A DNA stretch of 7,681 bases from positions 473-8,153 of the forward strand of contig PLUJ01000334.1 of the NCBI GenBank assembly GCA_003165455.1. Reading direction: 5' to 3'. The notes beneath the pieces were generated by a model. That model did no database searches. It worked only from the letters and a program-made list of their open reading frames with translations, and was not told the origin of the DNA. This document shows, in pieces, positions 1-7,238 of the stretch. The stretch comes from Acidobacteriaceae bacterium (GTDB lineage Bacteria; Acidobacteriota; Terriglobia; Terriglobales; Acidobacteriaceae). Every line of letters begins with the position of its first letter. Within the stretch, counting starts at the first letter, position 1. The position numbers and the translations under genes are program-made.

Positions 1-2
1 TC

Positions 3-2444
3 AACGCCTACTTCCTGATCGTGTGGGACTTCGTCGACTTCGCCAAGCGCAGCGGGATCGCCGTGGGCCCGGGACGCGGTTCGGCCGCCGGCTCGATCGT
101 CGCCTACAGCCTGCGGATCACGGACGTCGACCCGTTGGCCTACGACCTCCTGTTCGAGCGCTTCCTGAATCCCGAGCGTATCAGCCTGCCCGATATCGAT
201 ATCGATTTCTGCATGAACCGGCGCGGCGAAGTTATCAACTACGTCACGCAGAAATATGGCCGCGATAACGTAGCCCAAATCATCACGTTCGGCACCATGG
301 CCGCCAAAGCCGCCATAAAAGACGTTGGTCGCGCCATGGACATCCCCTACGCCGATGTGGACCGCATTGCGAAGATGGTACCCACGCAATTGAATATCAC
401 GCTCGATCAGGCCATCCAAGATTCTCCTCAACTCAGGGAAGCCATGGAGAAAGACGGTCAGATTCGGGAGCTGATGGAGACCGCGAAGCGACTGGAAGGC
501 ATGGTTCGAAACTCCGGGGTTCACGCTGCCGGTGTGGTCATCTCGCCGCGTCCGCTTACCGAACTAGTGCCGCTTCACAAGACCAAGAACGATGAAATCG
601 TCACGGCCTTCGACATGGTTGCCATCGAAAAGATGGGCCTGCTGAAGATGGATTTCCTCGGATTGACCACACTCACAATTCTGACCGACGCGCTGAAGCT
701 GATCCTCCAAACTCGCGGCACTTCCATTACGCTCGAGACCGTCACTTTGGAGGATGCCGAGACTTACGAAAAGGTCTTTCACAAAGGCTTGACGTCCGGC
801 GTGTTTCAGTTTGAATCGCACGGCATGCGAGACGTCCTGCGGAAGTATCAGCCGAGTTCAATCGAGGATTTAACGGCGCTGAACGCTCTTTATCGCCCCG
901 GCCCCATTCAAGGGGGCATGATTGACGACTTCATTGATCGTAAGCACGGACGAAAAAAGGTCGAATATGAACTTCCGGAGTTAAAGGAAATCCTCGAAGA
1001 AACCCTGGGCGTTATCGTGTATCAGGAACAAGTGATGCAGATCGCCAACCGTTTAGCGGGATATTCGCTCGGTGAGGCGGATTTACTGCGGCGCGCGATG
1101 GGAAAGAAAAAAGCCGAGGAGATGGCTCAGCAGCGCGAGCGATTTGTCGAGGGTGCCGCCCAGCGCAAATTTCCGCCGAAGAAGATCGAGAAGATATTCG
1201 ACCTGATGGCGCAATTTGCGGGATACGGTTTTAACAAATCGCACTCCGCCGCCTATGCGCTCCTTGCCTATCACACCGCATATCTGAAGACGCACTATCC
1301 GGTCGAGTTCATGGCGGCGCTGCTGACCTCAGTCACCGGCAGTACTGACGATGTCGTGAAATACATCAATGAATGCCGCGAGATGGGCATCGCCGTCGAA
1401 GCTCCCGATATCAATGTTTCCGACGCAAACTTTACGCCTCATGGCGAAGCAATCCGCTTTGGGTTGGCCGCGGTAAAAAATGTCGGCGGCAATGCGATCG
1501 AATCGATCGTGGCAGCAAGAAGAAAGCTAGGACGATTCAAATCGCTTTACGAGTTCTGCGAAAATGTCGACCTCCGCCTGTTGAATAAGCGCGTGCAGGA
1601 ATCTCTTATTAAGAGCGGCGCCATGGATTCTCTCGGCCGCCGTTCGCAGTTAATGGCTGTGCTCGATCGCGCCATGGATCGCGCTCAGAAGGCTCAGCGC
1701 GACGCCGAGTCTGGCCAGCATGGATTGTTCGGAGTGTTTCAGGAAGAAGGGTCCGAATCGCATAATGACAAACTCCCGAATATTCCCGATTGGGATGAGC
1801 AGGCACGGCTTGCCTCCGAGAAAGAGATCCTCGGATTCTTCATCAGCGGCCATCCGCTTGAAAAATATAAAGACAAGCTGCAGGATTTGCAGGCGCTCAG
1901 TGTTATCGAAATCGGTGCCATGACAAAATCCACCGGCAAGGACGAGACCATTGCCACCGCGGGGATTATTTGCAACGCACGCGTGCTCAAGAGCAAGAAG
2001 GGTGATTTCTACGCCCAAGCCACCCTCGAAGATATGTCGGGCTCAATCGACATGATCGTTTTTCCGGAGGCTTACAAGCGCCTGGGCGACAAAGTGAAGC
2101 TGGAAGTTCCCGTTCTTGTAAAAGCCGGCGTGCGGATCGAGGAGGGCACCAATCCAAAAATTACCGCCGCCGAGATTATGCCGCTTGAAGATGCAAAGGT
2201 TCCGCTGCCGCGCGCCATTCGCATTCGAGTCCCTCTGGAAACTGCGGCTGAATCTACGGTGGACGATCTCCACAATCTTTTCCAGGAGCGCAAAGGTGAA
2301 GCTCGCGTATTGTTCGATGTAGAACGTACCGGTGATTTCATGGTGGTGATGGAAGCGCAAGGCTATAATGTCTTGCCAGACCGCAACTTCATCGCTCGCG
2401 TGGAACAACTTTGCGGACGCGGCAGTGTGCGCGTGATCAGCTAA
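3..2444 (+). CDS. dnaE: DNA polymerase III alpha subunit (5'-truncated by window edge)
   Basis: This is the C-terminal 813 residues of the replicative DNA polymerase catalytic subunit. The reading frame is open from base 3 and begins inside the conserved palm region, so the GTG at base 21 is not the start. The PHP domain, about a third of the protein, lies off the left edge. Counting from base 3, the palm shows GPGRGS at 22-27 and PDIDIDF at 63-69. The catalytic Asp pair is D66 and D68, and the third Asp is D217 in KMDFLG; these correspond to the known E. coli D401, D403 and D555. Next come the family motifs ALYRPGPI (about 295-302), VYQEQVMQIA (about 339-348) and GYGFNKSHSAAYALLAYHTA (407-426), then a helix-hairpin-helix region at about 490-550. 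QHGLF at 572-576 fits the internal beta-clamp binding motif. An OB-fold lies at about 651-726, followed by a short C-terminal domain. The frame is intact, and accA follows after 43 bases as in E. coli. Identification is near certain. Confidence 0.97.
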   Translation, partial: NAYFLIVWDFVDFAKRSGIAVGPGRGSAAGSIVAYSLRITDVDPLAYDLLFERFLNPERISLPDIDIDFCMNRRGEVINYVTQKYGRDNVAQIITFGTMAAKAAIKDVGRAMDIPYADVDRIAKMVPTQLNITLDQAIQDSPQLREAMEKDGQIRELMETAKRLEGMVRNSGVHAAGVVISPRPLTELVPLHKTKNDEIVTAFDMVAIEKMGLLKMDFLGLTTLTILTDALKLILQTRGTSITLETVTLEDAETYEKVFHKGLTSGVFQFESHGMRDVLRKYQPSSIEDLTALNALYRPGPIQGGMIDDFIDRKHGRKKVEYELPELKEILEETLGVIVYQEQVMQIANRLAGYSLGEADLLRRAMGKKKAEEMAQQRERFVEGAAQRKFPPKKIEKIFDLMAQFAGYGFNKSHSAAYALLAYHTAYLKTHYPVEFMAALLTSVTGSTDDVVKYINECREMGIAVEAPDINVSDANFTPHGEAIRFGLAAVKNVGGNAIESIVAARRKLGRFKSLYEFCENVDLRLLNKRVQESLIKSGAMDSLGRRSQLMAVLDRAMDRAQKAQRDAESGQHGLFGVFQEEGSESHNDKLPNIPDWDEQARLASEKEILGFFISGHPLEKYKDKLQDLQALSVIEIGAMTKSTGKDETIATAGIICNARVLKSKKGDFYAQATLEDMSGSIDMIVFPEAYKRLGDKVKLEVPVLVKAGVRIEEGTNPKITAAEIMPLEDAKVPLPRAIRIRVPLETAAESTVDDLHNLFQERKGEARVLFDVERTGDFMVVMEAQGYNVLPDRNFIARVEQLCGRGSVRVIS

Positions 2445-2487
2445 TCTGTTCTTGACGAACCCTGGCTCACAACAACGACAACTACCC

Positions 2488-3447
2488 ATGGAAGTAAACG
2501 ACAAGTCGCAGCAAGAAGTCCAGCAGATCGAACGCGAGATGGCCGCGCTTCAGGCCTCGCCCGGTCAGAATGAAGAGATTCGGCGTCAATTGTTGGCGCT
2601 TCAAGAGCGTGTTCAGAAGCTGCGCGAGGAAATAAAGCCTCCTCAGACTGCGTGGCAGAAAACTGAGTTGGCCCGGCATCCGCAGCGCCCTCAAGCTCTG
2701 GATTACATCGAGCGCCTGTTTACGGATTGGAGCGAGATTCACGGCGACCGCACTTTCGGTGACGATCCGGCCATCATTTGTGGAATGGCCCGCTTTCACG
2801 GGCAGGAAATCCTGGTAGTCGCCACCCAAAAAGGTCGAGACATGAAGCAGCGGGTGTACCGCAATTTTGGTACTCCGCACCCTGAGGGTTACCGTAAGGC
2901 GCTGCGAGTCATGCAGGTGGCGGAGAAATTTCACAGGCCTATCTTCACGCTCGTAGATACGGACGGTGCTTATCCCGGCATTCACGCCGAGGAGCGCGGC
3001 CAGGCAGAGGCCATCGCGCATAATCTTCGGGAGATGGCTCGACTCAAGGTTCCGATTATTGCAACTGTGATTGGCGTGGGCGGCAGCGGCGGTGCATTGG
3101 CGATCGCTGTAGCTGACCGCGTACTGATGATGGAAAACTCAGTCTACTCGGTAATCTCTCCTGAAGGCTGCGCTGCGATCATGTGGCGCGATGCCACTAA
3201 GAAGGAGCTCGCAGCCGAAGCAATGCGCATCACCGCCGCCGACCTCAGCGAACTCGGCTGTATCGACGATATTGTGCCCGAGCCTCCGGGCGGAGCACAC
3301 CGGGACTACGAATTGGCTTCGCGTTTGCTTGATGTCAGCCTGCAAAAACATTTCGAAGAGCTGAAGAAGATGCCAGCCGGCGACTTGATCGGGTCACGAT
3401 ATAACAAGTTTCGTAAGATCGCCCAATTTTTTGAAACTGTATCTTGA
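2488..3447 (+). CDS. accA: Acetyl-CoA carboxylase carboxyltransferase subunit alpha
   Basis: AccA pairs with AccD to transfer the carboxyl group from carboxybiotin on the carrier protein to acetyl-CoA, giving malonyl-CoA for fatty acid synthesis in the cytoplasm. From the ATG the protein is 319 residues, the same length as E. coli AccA. A charged helical, probably coiled-coil N-terminus (about 5-50) precedes the crotonase-like carboxyltransferase fold. Family motifs visible are HGDRTFGDD (85-93), DTDGAYPGIHAEERGQ (157-172), GGSGGALAI (198-206) and YSVISPEGCAAIMWRDA (220-236). An in-frame TTG at 2452 would add 12 residues. I prefer the ATG for its length match, although neither start has a clear Shine-Dalgarno, so translation may be coupled to dnaE 43 bases upstream. 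Oddity: residue 197, normally Glu in the VIGEGGSGGALA loop, is Val (codon GTG). No accD is in the window, as is common when the two subunit genes are unlinked. Confidence 0.96.
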   Translation: MEVNDKSQQEVQQIEREMAALQASPGQNEEIRRQLLALQERVQKLREEIKPPQTAWQKTELARHPQRPQALDYIERLFTDWSEIHGDRTFGDDPAIICGMARFHGQEILVVATQKGRDMKQRVYRNFGTPHPEGYRKALRVMQVAEKFHRPIFTLVDTDGAYPGIHAEERGQAEAIAHNLREMARLKVPIIATVIGVGGSGGALAIAVADRVLMMENSVYSVISPEGCAAIMWRDATKKELAAEAMRITAADLSELGCIDDIVPEPPGGAHRDYELASRLLDVSLQKHFEELKKMPAGDLIGSRYNKFRKIAQFFETVS

Positions 3448-3457
3448 GGCAGTTTGC

Positions 3458-3473
3458 AGTGATCCGTATCACA
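3458..3473. promoter_or_regulatory. CRP/FNR-family-like palindromic operator (candidate)
   Basis: The sequence AGTGA-TCCGTA-TCACA matches the known E. coli CRP consensus TGTGA-N6-TCACA at 9 of 10 half-site bases. It can also be read as GTGAT-N4-ATCAC, close to the FNR layout TTGAT-N4-ATCAA. It starts 11 bases after the accA stop. Its centre is about 78 bases before the start point predicted from the TATAAT box at 3532-3537, a plausible distance for an activator that contacts RNA polymerase from upstream. That TATAAT has no good -35, which would suit an activator-dependent promoter. The same bases could form a 5-bp RNA hairpin, but without a following T-tract it would be a poor terminator. Function is inferred from sequence alone. 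Confidence 0.4.
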
Positions 3474-3481
3474 CCTTGTTC

Positions 3482-3505
3482 AAACCGCGCTTTGGTCGCG
3501 GATTT
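3482..3505 (+). terminator. Possible weak terminator hairpin after accA
   Basis: The arm AAACCGCG (3482-3489) pairs with CGCGG plus TTT (3497-3505), with one bulged A at 3502 and a 7-base loop. The GC core is only 5 bp, and the right arm runs into TTTCTGTG rather than a clean T-tract. It sits 35 bases past the accA stop and before the candidate promoter, where a terminator would be expected. The structure is weak and could be coincidental. Confidence 0.25.
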
Positions 3506-3531
3506 CTGTGCCGAGCCATCCCCAGCCGCCG

Positions 3532-3537
3532 TATAAT
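3532..3537 (+). promoter_or_regulatory. Candidate -10 box of the korAB promoter
   Basis: This is a perfect TATAAT hexamer 71 bases before the korA start codon, in the only long intergenic gap of the window. With a 17-base spacer the -35 position reads TGCCGA, only 2 of 6 matches to TTGACA. Spacers of 16 and 18 are no better, and no extended -10 TG is present. If real, it would be a weak or activator-dependent promoter, fitting the CRP/FNR-like palindrome upstream. The predicted leader is about 65 bases long. Confidence 0.4.
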
Positions 3538-3565
3538 TATCAGTTCCTCCTCAATTCATATTTTG

Positions 3566-3581
3566 CGCGGGTTATTCCGCG
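3566..3581 (+). other. Small GC hairpin in the korA leader
   Basis: CGCGG (3566-3570) and CCGCG (3577-3581) can form a 5-bp stem with a 6-base AT-rich loop, GTTATT, extendable by a G-T pair (3565/3582). It ends 11 bases before the Shine-Dalgarno, in the predicted untranslated leader. It could stabilise the leader or influence translation, but it has no T-tract and resembles no riboswitch I know. It is short enough to be chance. Confidence 0.25.
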
Positions 3582-3592
3582 TCTGAATAATC

Positions 3593-3603
3593 AAAGGAAG
3601 GTG
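3593..3603 (+). promoter_or_regulatory. Strong ribosome binding site of korA
   Basis: AAAGGAAGGTG lies 5 bases before the ATG at 3609 and is strongly purine-rich, close to the AAGGAGGTG consensus. It decides the start at 3609 over the in-frame ATG at 3678, which would leave the gamma domain with almost no N-terminal extension. Confidence 0.7.
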
Positions 3604-3608
3604 TCGGG

Positions 3609-5447
3609 ATGGCGACCACGGATATTGTTCCCCAGGGGGCAGGCGGACAACTGGGGGGCAATCGCATCGTAAACGATATGAGCATTCAGGTTGCAACCGT
3701 GAATGGCTCAGGATCGCAGAGTTCGAACACGGTTTTATTGCGCGCGATCTTCCAAATGGGCGTGCCAATTTCTGGTAAGAACCTCTTTCCCTCCAACATT
3801 GCCGGTCTGCCCACCTGGTACACAATTCGCGCGAATAAAGACGGCTACATCGGGCGTAAGAAGGAAATCGATTTCCTGGTGGCGATGAACTCCGAGACCG
3901 CTCGGGACGATGTGATGTCTCTGGCGGCTGGTGGTTCCGTGCTCTACGATGAGCCTCTTGCCCTGAATAAGCTGCGCGACGACTTGATCTTCTACTCGGT
4001 TCCTTACGACAAAATAGTGGCGACCGTTTGTCCCGAGGCCAAACTCCGCAAGCTGGTCAAAAACATGGTGTACGTCGGGGTGGTCGCGCACCTTCTCGAA
4101 ATTGAAATGGGTGAGGTGGAGAAGGCAATCCGCAAACAATTTGCCAAAAAAGTAAAAGCGGCCAATCTGAATTTGGCTGCGGCACAGGCTGGATTCGATT
4201 ACGCCAAGGCAAATCTTCAGAAGCGCACTACGTTCTGCATCGAACGCATGAATAAGACCGCCGGCAAGATCATCGTCGATGGAAACTCGGCGGCGGCTCT
4301 GGGCTGCATGTTTGCTGGATGCACCGTGGTCACCTGGTATCCGATCACGCCCTCATCCTCCCTCGTCGAGACCATGATTGACTACATGAAGGAGTATCGT
4401 ATCGGTCCCGACGGCAAAGCCACTTTTGCCATCGTGCAAGCGGAGGATGAATTGGCCGCGATCGGGATGGTAATCGGCGCCGGCTGGGCAGGCGCGCGCA
4501 GCATGACGGCGACCGCTGGTCCTGGCATTTCGTTGATGTCGGAATTTGCCGGCCTTGCTTATTACGCGGAAATTCCGGGAGTCATCTGGGACATTCAACG
4601 CGTTGGCCCTTCAACTGGCCTCCCAACCCGTACCTCGCAGGGCGATATTCTTTGTACCGCCTTCCTTTCTCATGGCGATACCAAGCACATCATGCTGATT
4701 CCATCTTCCGTGGCGGAATGTTTCAGCATGGCTTCAGAAGCCTTTAACCTGGCGGAGCAGTTTCAAACGCTGGTGTTCGTCATGTCTGATCTTGATCTTG
4801 GCATGAACAACTGGATGTCCGATCCGTTTGAATATCCCACAGCTCCCATCAATCGCGGCAAGGTTTTGGACAAAGACGATCTTTTGAAGCTAGGTGGTTT
4901 TGCCCGCTACAAAGATCTTGACGGGGATGGCGTGGGCTACCGTACCCTGCCCGGAACCGAGCATCCCGCCGCGGCTTACTTCACCCGCGGAAGCGGACAC
5001 AACGATAAGTCCAATTACAGCGAACGCCCCGACGATTACGAAAACAACATGGAGCGGCTCAACCGAAAATTTGAGACCGCCCGTTCCTTCGTTCCACGTC
5101 CGGAAATTTTAAAAGGCGATAACGCGAAAATTGGAATCATCGCCTACGGCACGTCGCACTGGGGAGTTAGCGAAAGCCGTGATCAACTGCGCAAAGAGTA
5201 CGCCATCGAAACCGATTATCTTCGCTTAAGGGCATATCCATTCACTCGGGAAGTGCACGAGTTCATTGAACAGCACGACCGCACTTACATTGTCGAGCAG
5301 AATCGCGACGCGCAAATGCTGAGCCTTCTTAGGCTGGATATCAAGCCCGAATTGACCACGCGCTTGCGAAGCATCAGCCATCTTGATGGACTGCCGCTCG
5401 ATGCGCGTTCCGTAACCGACGAACTGACCATGATGGAGGGCAAGTAA
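3609..5447 (+). CDS. korA: 2-oxoacid:ferredoxin oxidoreductase, fused gamma-alpha subunit (KorA-like)
   Basis: This is the large subunit of a thiamine-pyrophosphate, iron-sulfur enzyme that converts a 2-oxoacid plus CoA to acyl-CoA and CO2 while reducing ferredoxin; it works with the next gene. The 612-residue protein is a fusion. A gamma domain (about 22-205) comes first, then the alpha domain with the hallmark YPITP at 244-248, AEDELAAIGMVIGAGWAGA (278-296), TATAGPGISLM (300-310) and VGPSTGLPT (332-340). A transketolase-C-like domain II spans about 505-600. The segment DLDGDGVGYRTLPGT (436-450) resembles the DGDGIPYRTLPGT stretch of KorA-type proteins. No ferredoxin-type Cys cluster is present, so the acceptor ferredoxin is separate. 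The gamma glycine loop reads NGSGSQSSN (32-40) instead of the usual GxGGxG. The stop codon abuts the korB ATG, indicating co-transcription. The 2-oxoglutarate assignment rests on overall resemblance. Another 2-oxoacid is possible, and substrate cannot be fixed from sequence. Confidence 0.88.
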   Translation: MATTDIVPQGAGGQLGGNRIVNDMSIQVATVNGSGSQSSNTVLLRAIFQMGVPISGKNLFPSNIAGLPTWYTIRANKDGYIGRKKEIDFLVAMNSETARDDVMSLAAGGSVLYDEPLALNKLRDDLIFYSVPYDKIVATVCPEAKLRKLVKNMVYVGVVAHLLEIEMGEVEKAIRKQFAKKVKAANLNLAAAQAGFDYAKANLQKRTTFCIERMNKTAGKIIVDGNSAAALGCMFAGCTVVTWYPITPSSSLVETMIDYMKEYRIGPDGKATFAIVQAEDELAAIGMVIGAGWAGARSMTATAGPGISLMSEFAGLAYYAEIPGVIWDIQRVGPSTGLPTRTSQGDILCTAFLSHGDTKHIMLIPSSVAECFSMASEAFNLAEQFQTLVFVMSDLDLGMNNWMSDPFEYPTAPINRGKVLDKDDLLKLGGFARYKDLDGDGVGYRTLPGTEHPAAAYFTRGSGHNDKSNYSERPDDYENNMERLNRKFETARSFVPRPEILKGDNAKIGIIAYGTSHWGVSESRDQLRKEYAIETDYLRLRAYPFTREVHEFIEQHDRTYIVEQNRDAQMLSLLRLDIKPELTTRLRSISHLDGLPLDARSVTDELTMMEGK

Positions 5448-6488
5448 ATGGTAACCACGCCAACGACACAACCGAAGACGAACCGCATCGGCCTGAGTGT
5501 TGTCGATTACAAAGGTGGCAAGACCACTCTATGCGCGGGTTGCGGCCACAACGCAATTTCGGAGCGCATCATTGAAGCGATGTACGACATGGGCGTGCAG
5601 CCTGAGCGCGTTGCGAAATTGAGCGGTATCGGCTGCTCGTCGAAGAGCCCTGCATACTTCATGAACCGTTCGCACAGCTTCAACTCCGTGCATGGACGCA
5701 TGCCGTCTATCGCTACCGGTGCGATGCTCGCGAATCGTAATCTGGTTGCCCTTGGCGTCAGCGGCGATGGCGACACCGCTTCGATCGGTATCGGCCAGTT
5801 TGTTCACCTCATGCGCCGCAATCTGCCGATGATTTACATCATCGAGGACAACGGAGTCTACGGGCTCACTAAGAGCCAATTTTCCGCGACCGCCGACCTG
5901 GGCTCGAAACTGAAATCAGGCGTGCTCAACGATCTTCCTCCCATCGACACTTGCGGGCTCGCCATCGAACTCGGGGCAACTTTCGTCGGCCGTTCTTTCT
6001 CAGGAGATAAGCGCCAACTTAGCACGATGCTGAAAGCCGCCATCGCCCACCACGGCACCGTAATGCTCGACGTGGTTTCTCCATGCGTTACCTTTAACGA
6101 TCACGAGGGTTCGACAAAATCTTACAAGTACGTCCAGGATCACGAAGAAACTCTGCAGGAGATGAGCTTCGTCCCTCACTTCGAGGAAATTAACGTCGAG
6201 TACGATGCCGGCACCACAACTAGCGTTACCATGCACGATGGCTCGCATCTGCAACTGCGGAAACTCGAGGAAGACTACGATCCCACGGACAGAATCGCAG
6301 CCATGAAACGCCTCAGTGAAGCGCACGACAAGGGCGAGGTTCTTACCGGAGTCTTTTACGTCAATACCAAGGCGCCAAGTTTCATCGACATGTTGAACAT
6401 GGTCGATCAACCTCTTGCCACATTGCCGGAATCGATCACGCGCCCCGGAAGGGAAGTGCTGGAGGCGGCGATGGAGGAGTTGCGGTAA
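5448..6488 (+). CDS. korB: 2-oxoacid:ferredoxin oxidoreductase, beta subunit (KorB-like)
   Basis: This 346-residue subunit binds thiamine pyrophosphate and one [4Fe-4S] cluster and forms the active site with the preceding gamma-alpha subunit. The expected cluster ligands are visible: C29 and C32 in CAGCGH, C63 in GIGCSSK and C213 in SPCVTFN. The TPP/magnesium motif starts at GDGD (106-109) and ends about 29 residues later at EDN (133-135), followed by GVYGLTKSQFS (136-146), which is typical of the family. The C-terminal part (about 220-346) is acidic and less conserved. Translation starts at the ATG directly after the korA TAA, and GGAGGG at 5435-5440, inside the korA end, provides a well-placed ribosome site, so the two are translationally coupled. 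No delta or ferredoxin gene follows; the next gene is convergent. The family is certain, while the 2-oxoglutarate substrate is inferred. Confidence 0.9.
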   Translation: MVTTPTTQPKTNRIGLSVVDYKGGKTTLCAGCGHNAISERIIEAMYDMGVQPERVAKLSGIGCSSKSPAYFMNRSHSFNSVHGRMPSIATGAMLANRNLVALGVSGDGDTASIGIGQFVHLMRRNLPMIYIIEDNGVYGLTKSQFSATADLGSKLKSGVLNDLPPIDTCGLAIELGATFVGRSFSGDKRQLSTMLKAAIAHHGTVMLDVVSPCVTFNDHEGSTKSYKYVQDHEETLQEMSFVPHFEEINVEYDAGTTTSVTMHDGSHLQLRKLEEDYDPTDRIAAMKRLSEAHDKGEVLTGVFYVNTKAPSFIDMLNMVDQPLATLPESITRPGREVLEAAMEELR

Positions 6489-6493
6489 CTCCT
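6475..6493. terminator. Hairpin spanning both convergent stop codons (possible bidirectional terminator)
   Basis: The inverted repeat AGGAGTT (6475-6481) and AACTCCT (6487-6493) forms a perfect 7-bp stem with a 5-base loop, extendable by one G-T pair. It contains the korB stop codon (6486-6488) and two bases of the opposing cytochrome stop codon (6492-6494). Its position between convergent genes suggests a shared transcript end. Neither strand has a T-tract after it, so it is not a canonical intrinsic terminator and may instead act as an RNA-end stabiliser or be coincidental. Confidence 0.4.
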
Positions 6494-7238
6494 ACTTCGA
6501 GCTGTTTGGATCGAGTCCCATGCCCGATCCGTAGAATTCCGCCAGAGCATGTCTTTCATTGTCGGCCAGCAGAGCTGAAATCGTTCGCATCGGCATATTG
6601 ATATCGTTCGCGCGGCTTCCATTCGCGAAGGCTTCCAGCTGATTCAAAACGTACTCAGAATTTTGATTCATTAAAGATGCGGCGCCGGGACGATACGCGA
6701 CCGGCCCGTGACACGCTTGACATGGCGGAATCCCGCGCGAACCATCTCCAAACGAAATTAAACGGGACGCGACCGAGGCATGGTCAGGATTCGACCGCAT
6801 CTGCGGAAAACTTCGATTATCCTGCGGATCACTGAAAACCGGAAGCGCACCATAATACGCCACCACATCGGCAACATCGTGCACGGTCAACGATTCGGCG
6901 ATCGGGCCCATCACGGGCGAAATCCGCTTTCGCGCCCGAAAGTCCTCTAATTGTTTCCAGATCGCCAACTTGTCCAACCCAGCCAAGTTCGGCGTGGATG
7001 CCACAGGGCTGAACCCCTCCGAACCGTGGCAATGCTCGCAACGCTTCGCCAGCAGCATTCCTCGGAACGCGTCCCCCGACGAAGCCGCGGCAATTGTGTG
7101 TTGCGTCCATTCCACATACGAGGGAATCCGATCTGGCGGAGTGTCATTCGCCACCACCAGAAGCGAACTCCCCGCCACACCCGCGAGGATGAATCGCAGG
7201 AACTTACCGCTAAAAAACGATCGGCTATTGCACGTCAC
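6492..7238 (-). CDS. Diheme cytochrome c, c4-like, exported
   Basis: This is a periplasmic electron carrier with two tandem class-I cytochrome c domains. From the GTG at 7238 the protein is 248 residues. A Sec signal peptide is visible: basic residues to R15, hydrophobic core about 16-30, likely cleavage after VVA at 28-30. Heme motifs are CEHCH (67-71) and CQACH (173-177). Likely Met ligands are M110 in SPVMGPIA and M215 or M217 in NMPMRTIS. Each half has the c4-type pattern: heme site, then a QL..F segment (96-100, 200-204), then a Met followed by a helix ending in an aromatic pair (YY at 128-129, FY at 235-236). The frame extends to 7370, but GGGAGGG (7245-7251) six bases before the GTG, plus the signal peptide, fix the start at 7238. 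The gene overlaps the oxidase subunit II gene upstream by 14 bases. It probably donates electrons to that oxidase, which is inference from context. Confidence 0.9.
   Translation of the reverse strand: MTCNSRSFFSGKFLRFILAGVAGSSLLVVANDTPPDRIPSYVEWTQHTIAAASSGDAFRGMLLAKRCEHCHGSEGFSPVASTPNLAGLDKLAIWKQLEDFRARKRISPVMGPIAESLTVHDVADVVAYYGALPVFSDPQDNRSFPQMRSNPDHASVASRLISFGDGSRGIPPCQACHGPVAYRPGAASLMNQNSEYVLNQLEAFANGSRANDINMPMRTISALLADNERHALAEFYGSGMGLDPNSSK

Noticed and set aside
21..23. GTG as the start codon of the polymerase gene
   Set aside because: The frame is open upstream to the window edge and encodes NAYFLI, a continuation of the conserved DnaE palm motif, so the GTG is an internal Val codon.
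191..207. Short tandem repeat of GATATC
   Set aside because: It simply reflects the codons for the catalytic PDIDIDF motif of the polymerase.
2452..2487. TTG start giving AccA 12 extra residues
   Set aside because: There is no ribosome site before it, the extra residues do not look conserved, and the ATG at 2488 gives exactly the usual AccA length of 319.
2482..3021. 179-codon open frame on the minus strand inside accA
   Set aside because: It is antisense to a clear AccA coding region, shows no recognisable motif, and is typical of shadow frames in this GC range.
3544..3599. TTCCT (3544-3548) pairing with AGGAA (3595-3599) to mask the korA ribosome site
   Set aside because: Only 5 bp over a long loop is easily found by chance, and the predicted transcription start falls at about 3544, so the arm may not be fully transcribed.
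4914..4958. EF-hand-like DLDGDGVGYRTLPGT segment in KorA, suggesting calcium binding
   Set aside because: A similar DGDG-type stretch is a normal conserved part of KorA-type alpha subunits, and no complete EF-hand helix-loop-helix is visible.
6000..6410. 136-codon open frame on the minus strand inside korB
   Set aside because: It is antisense to conserved korB, with no motif and no convincing ribosome site.
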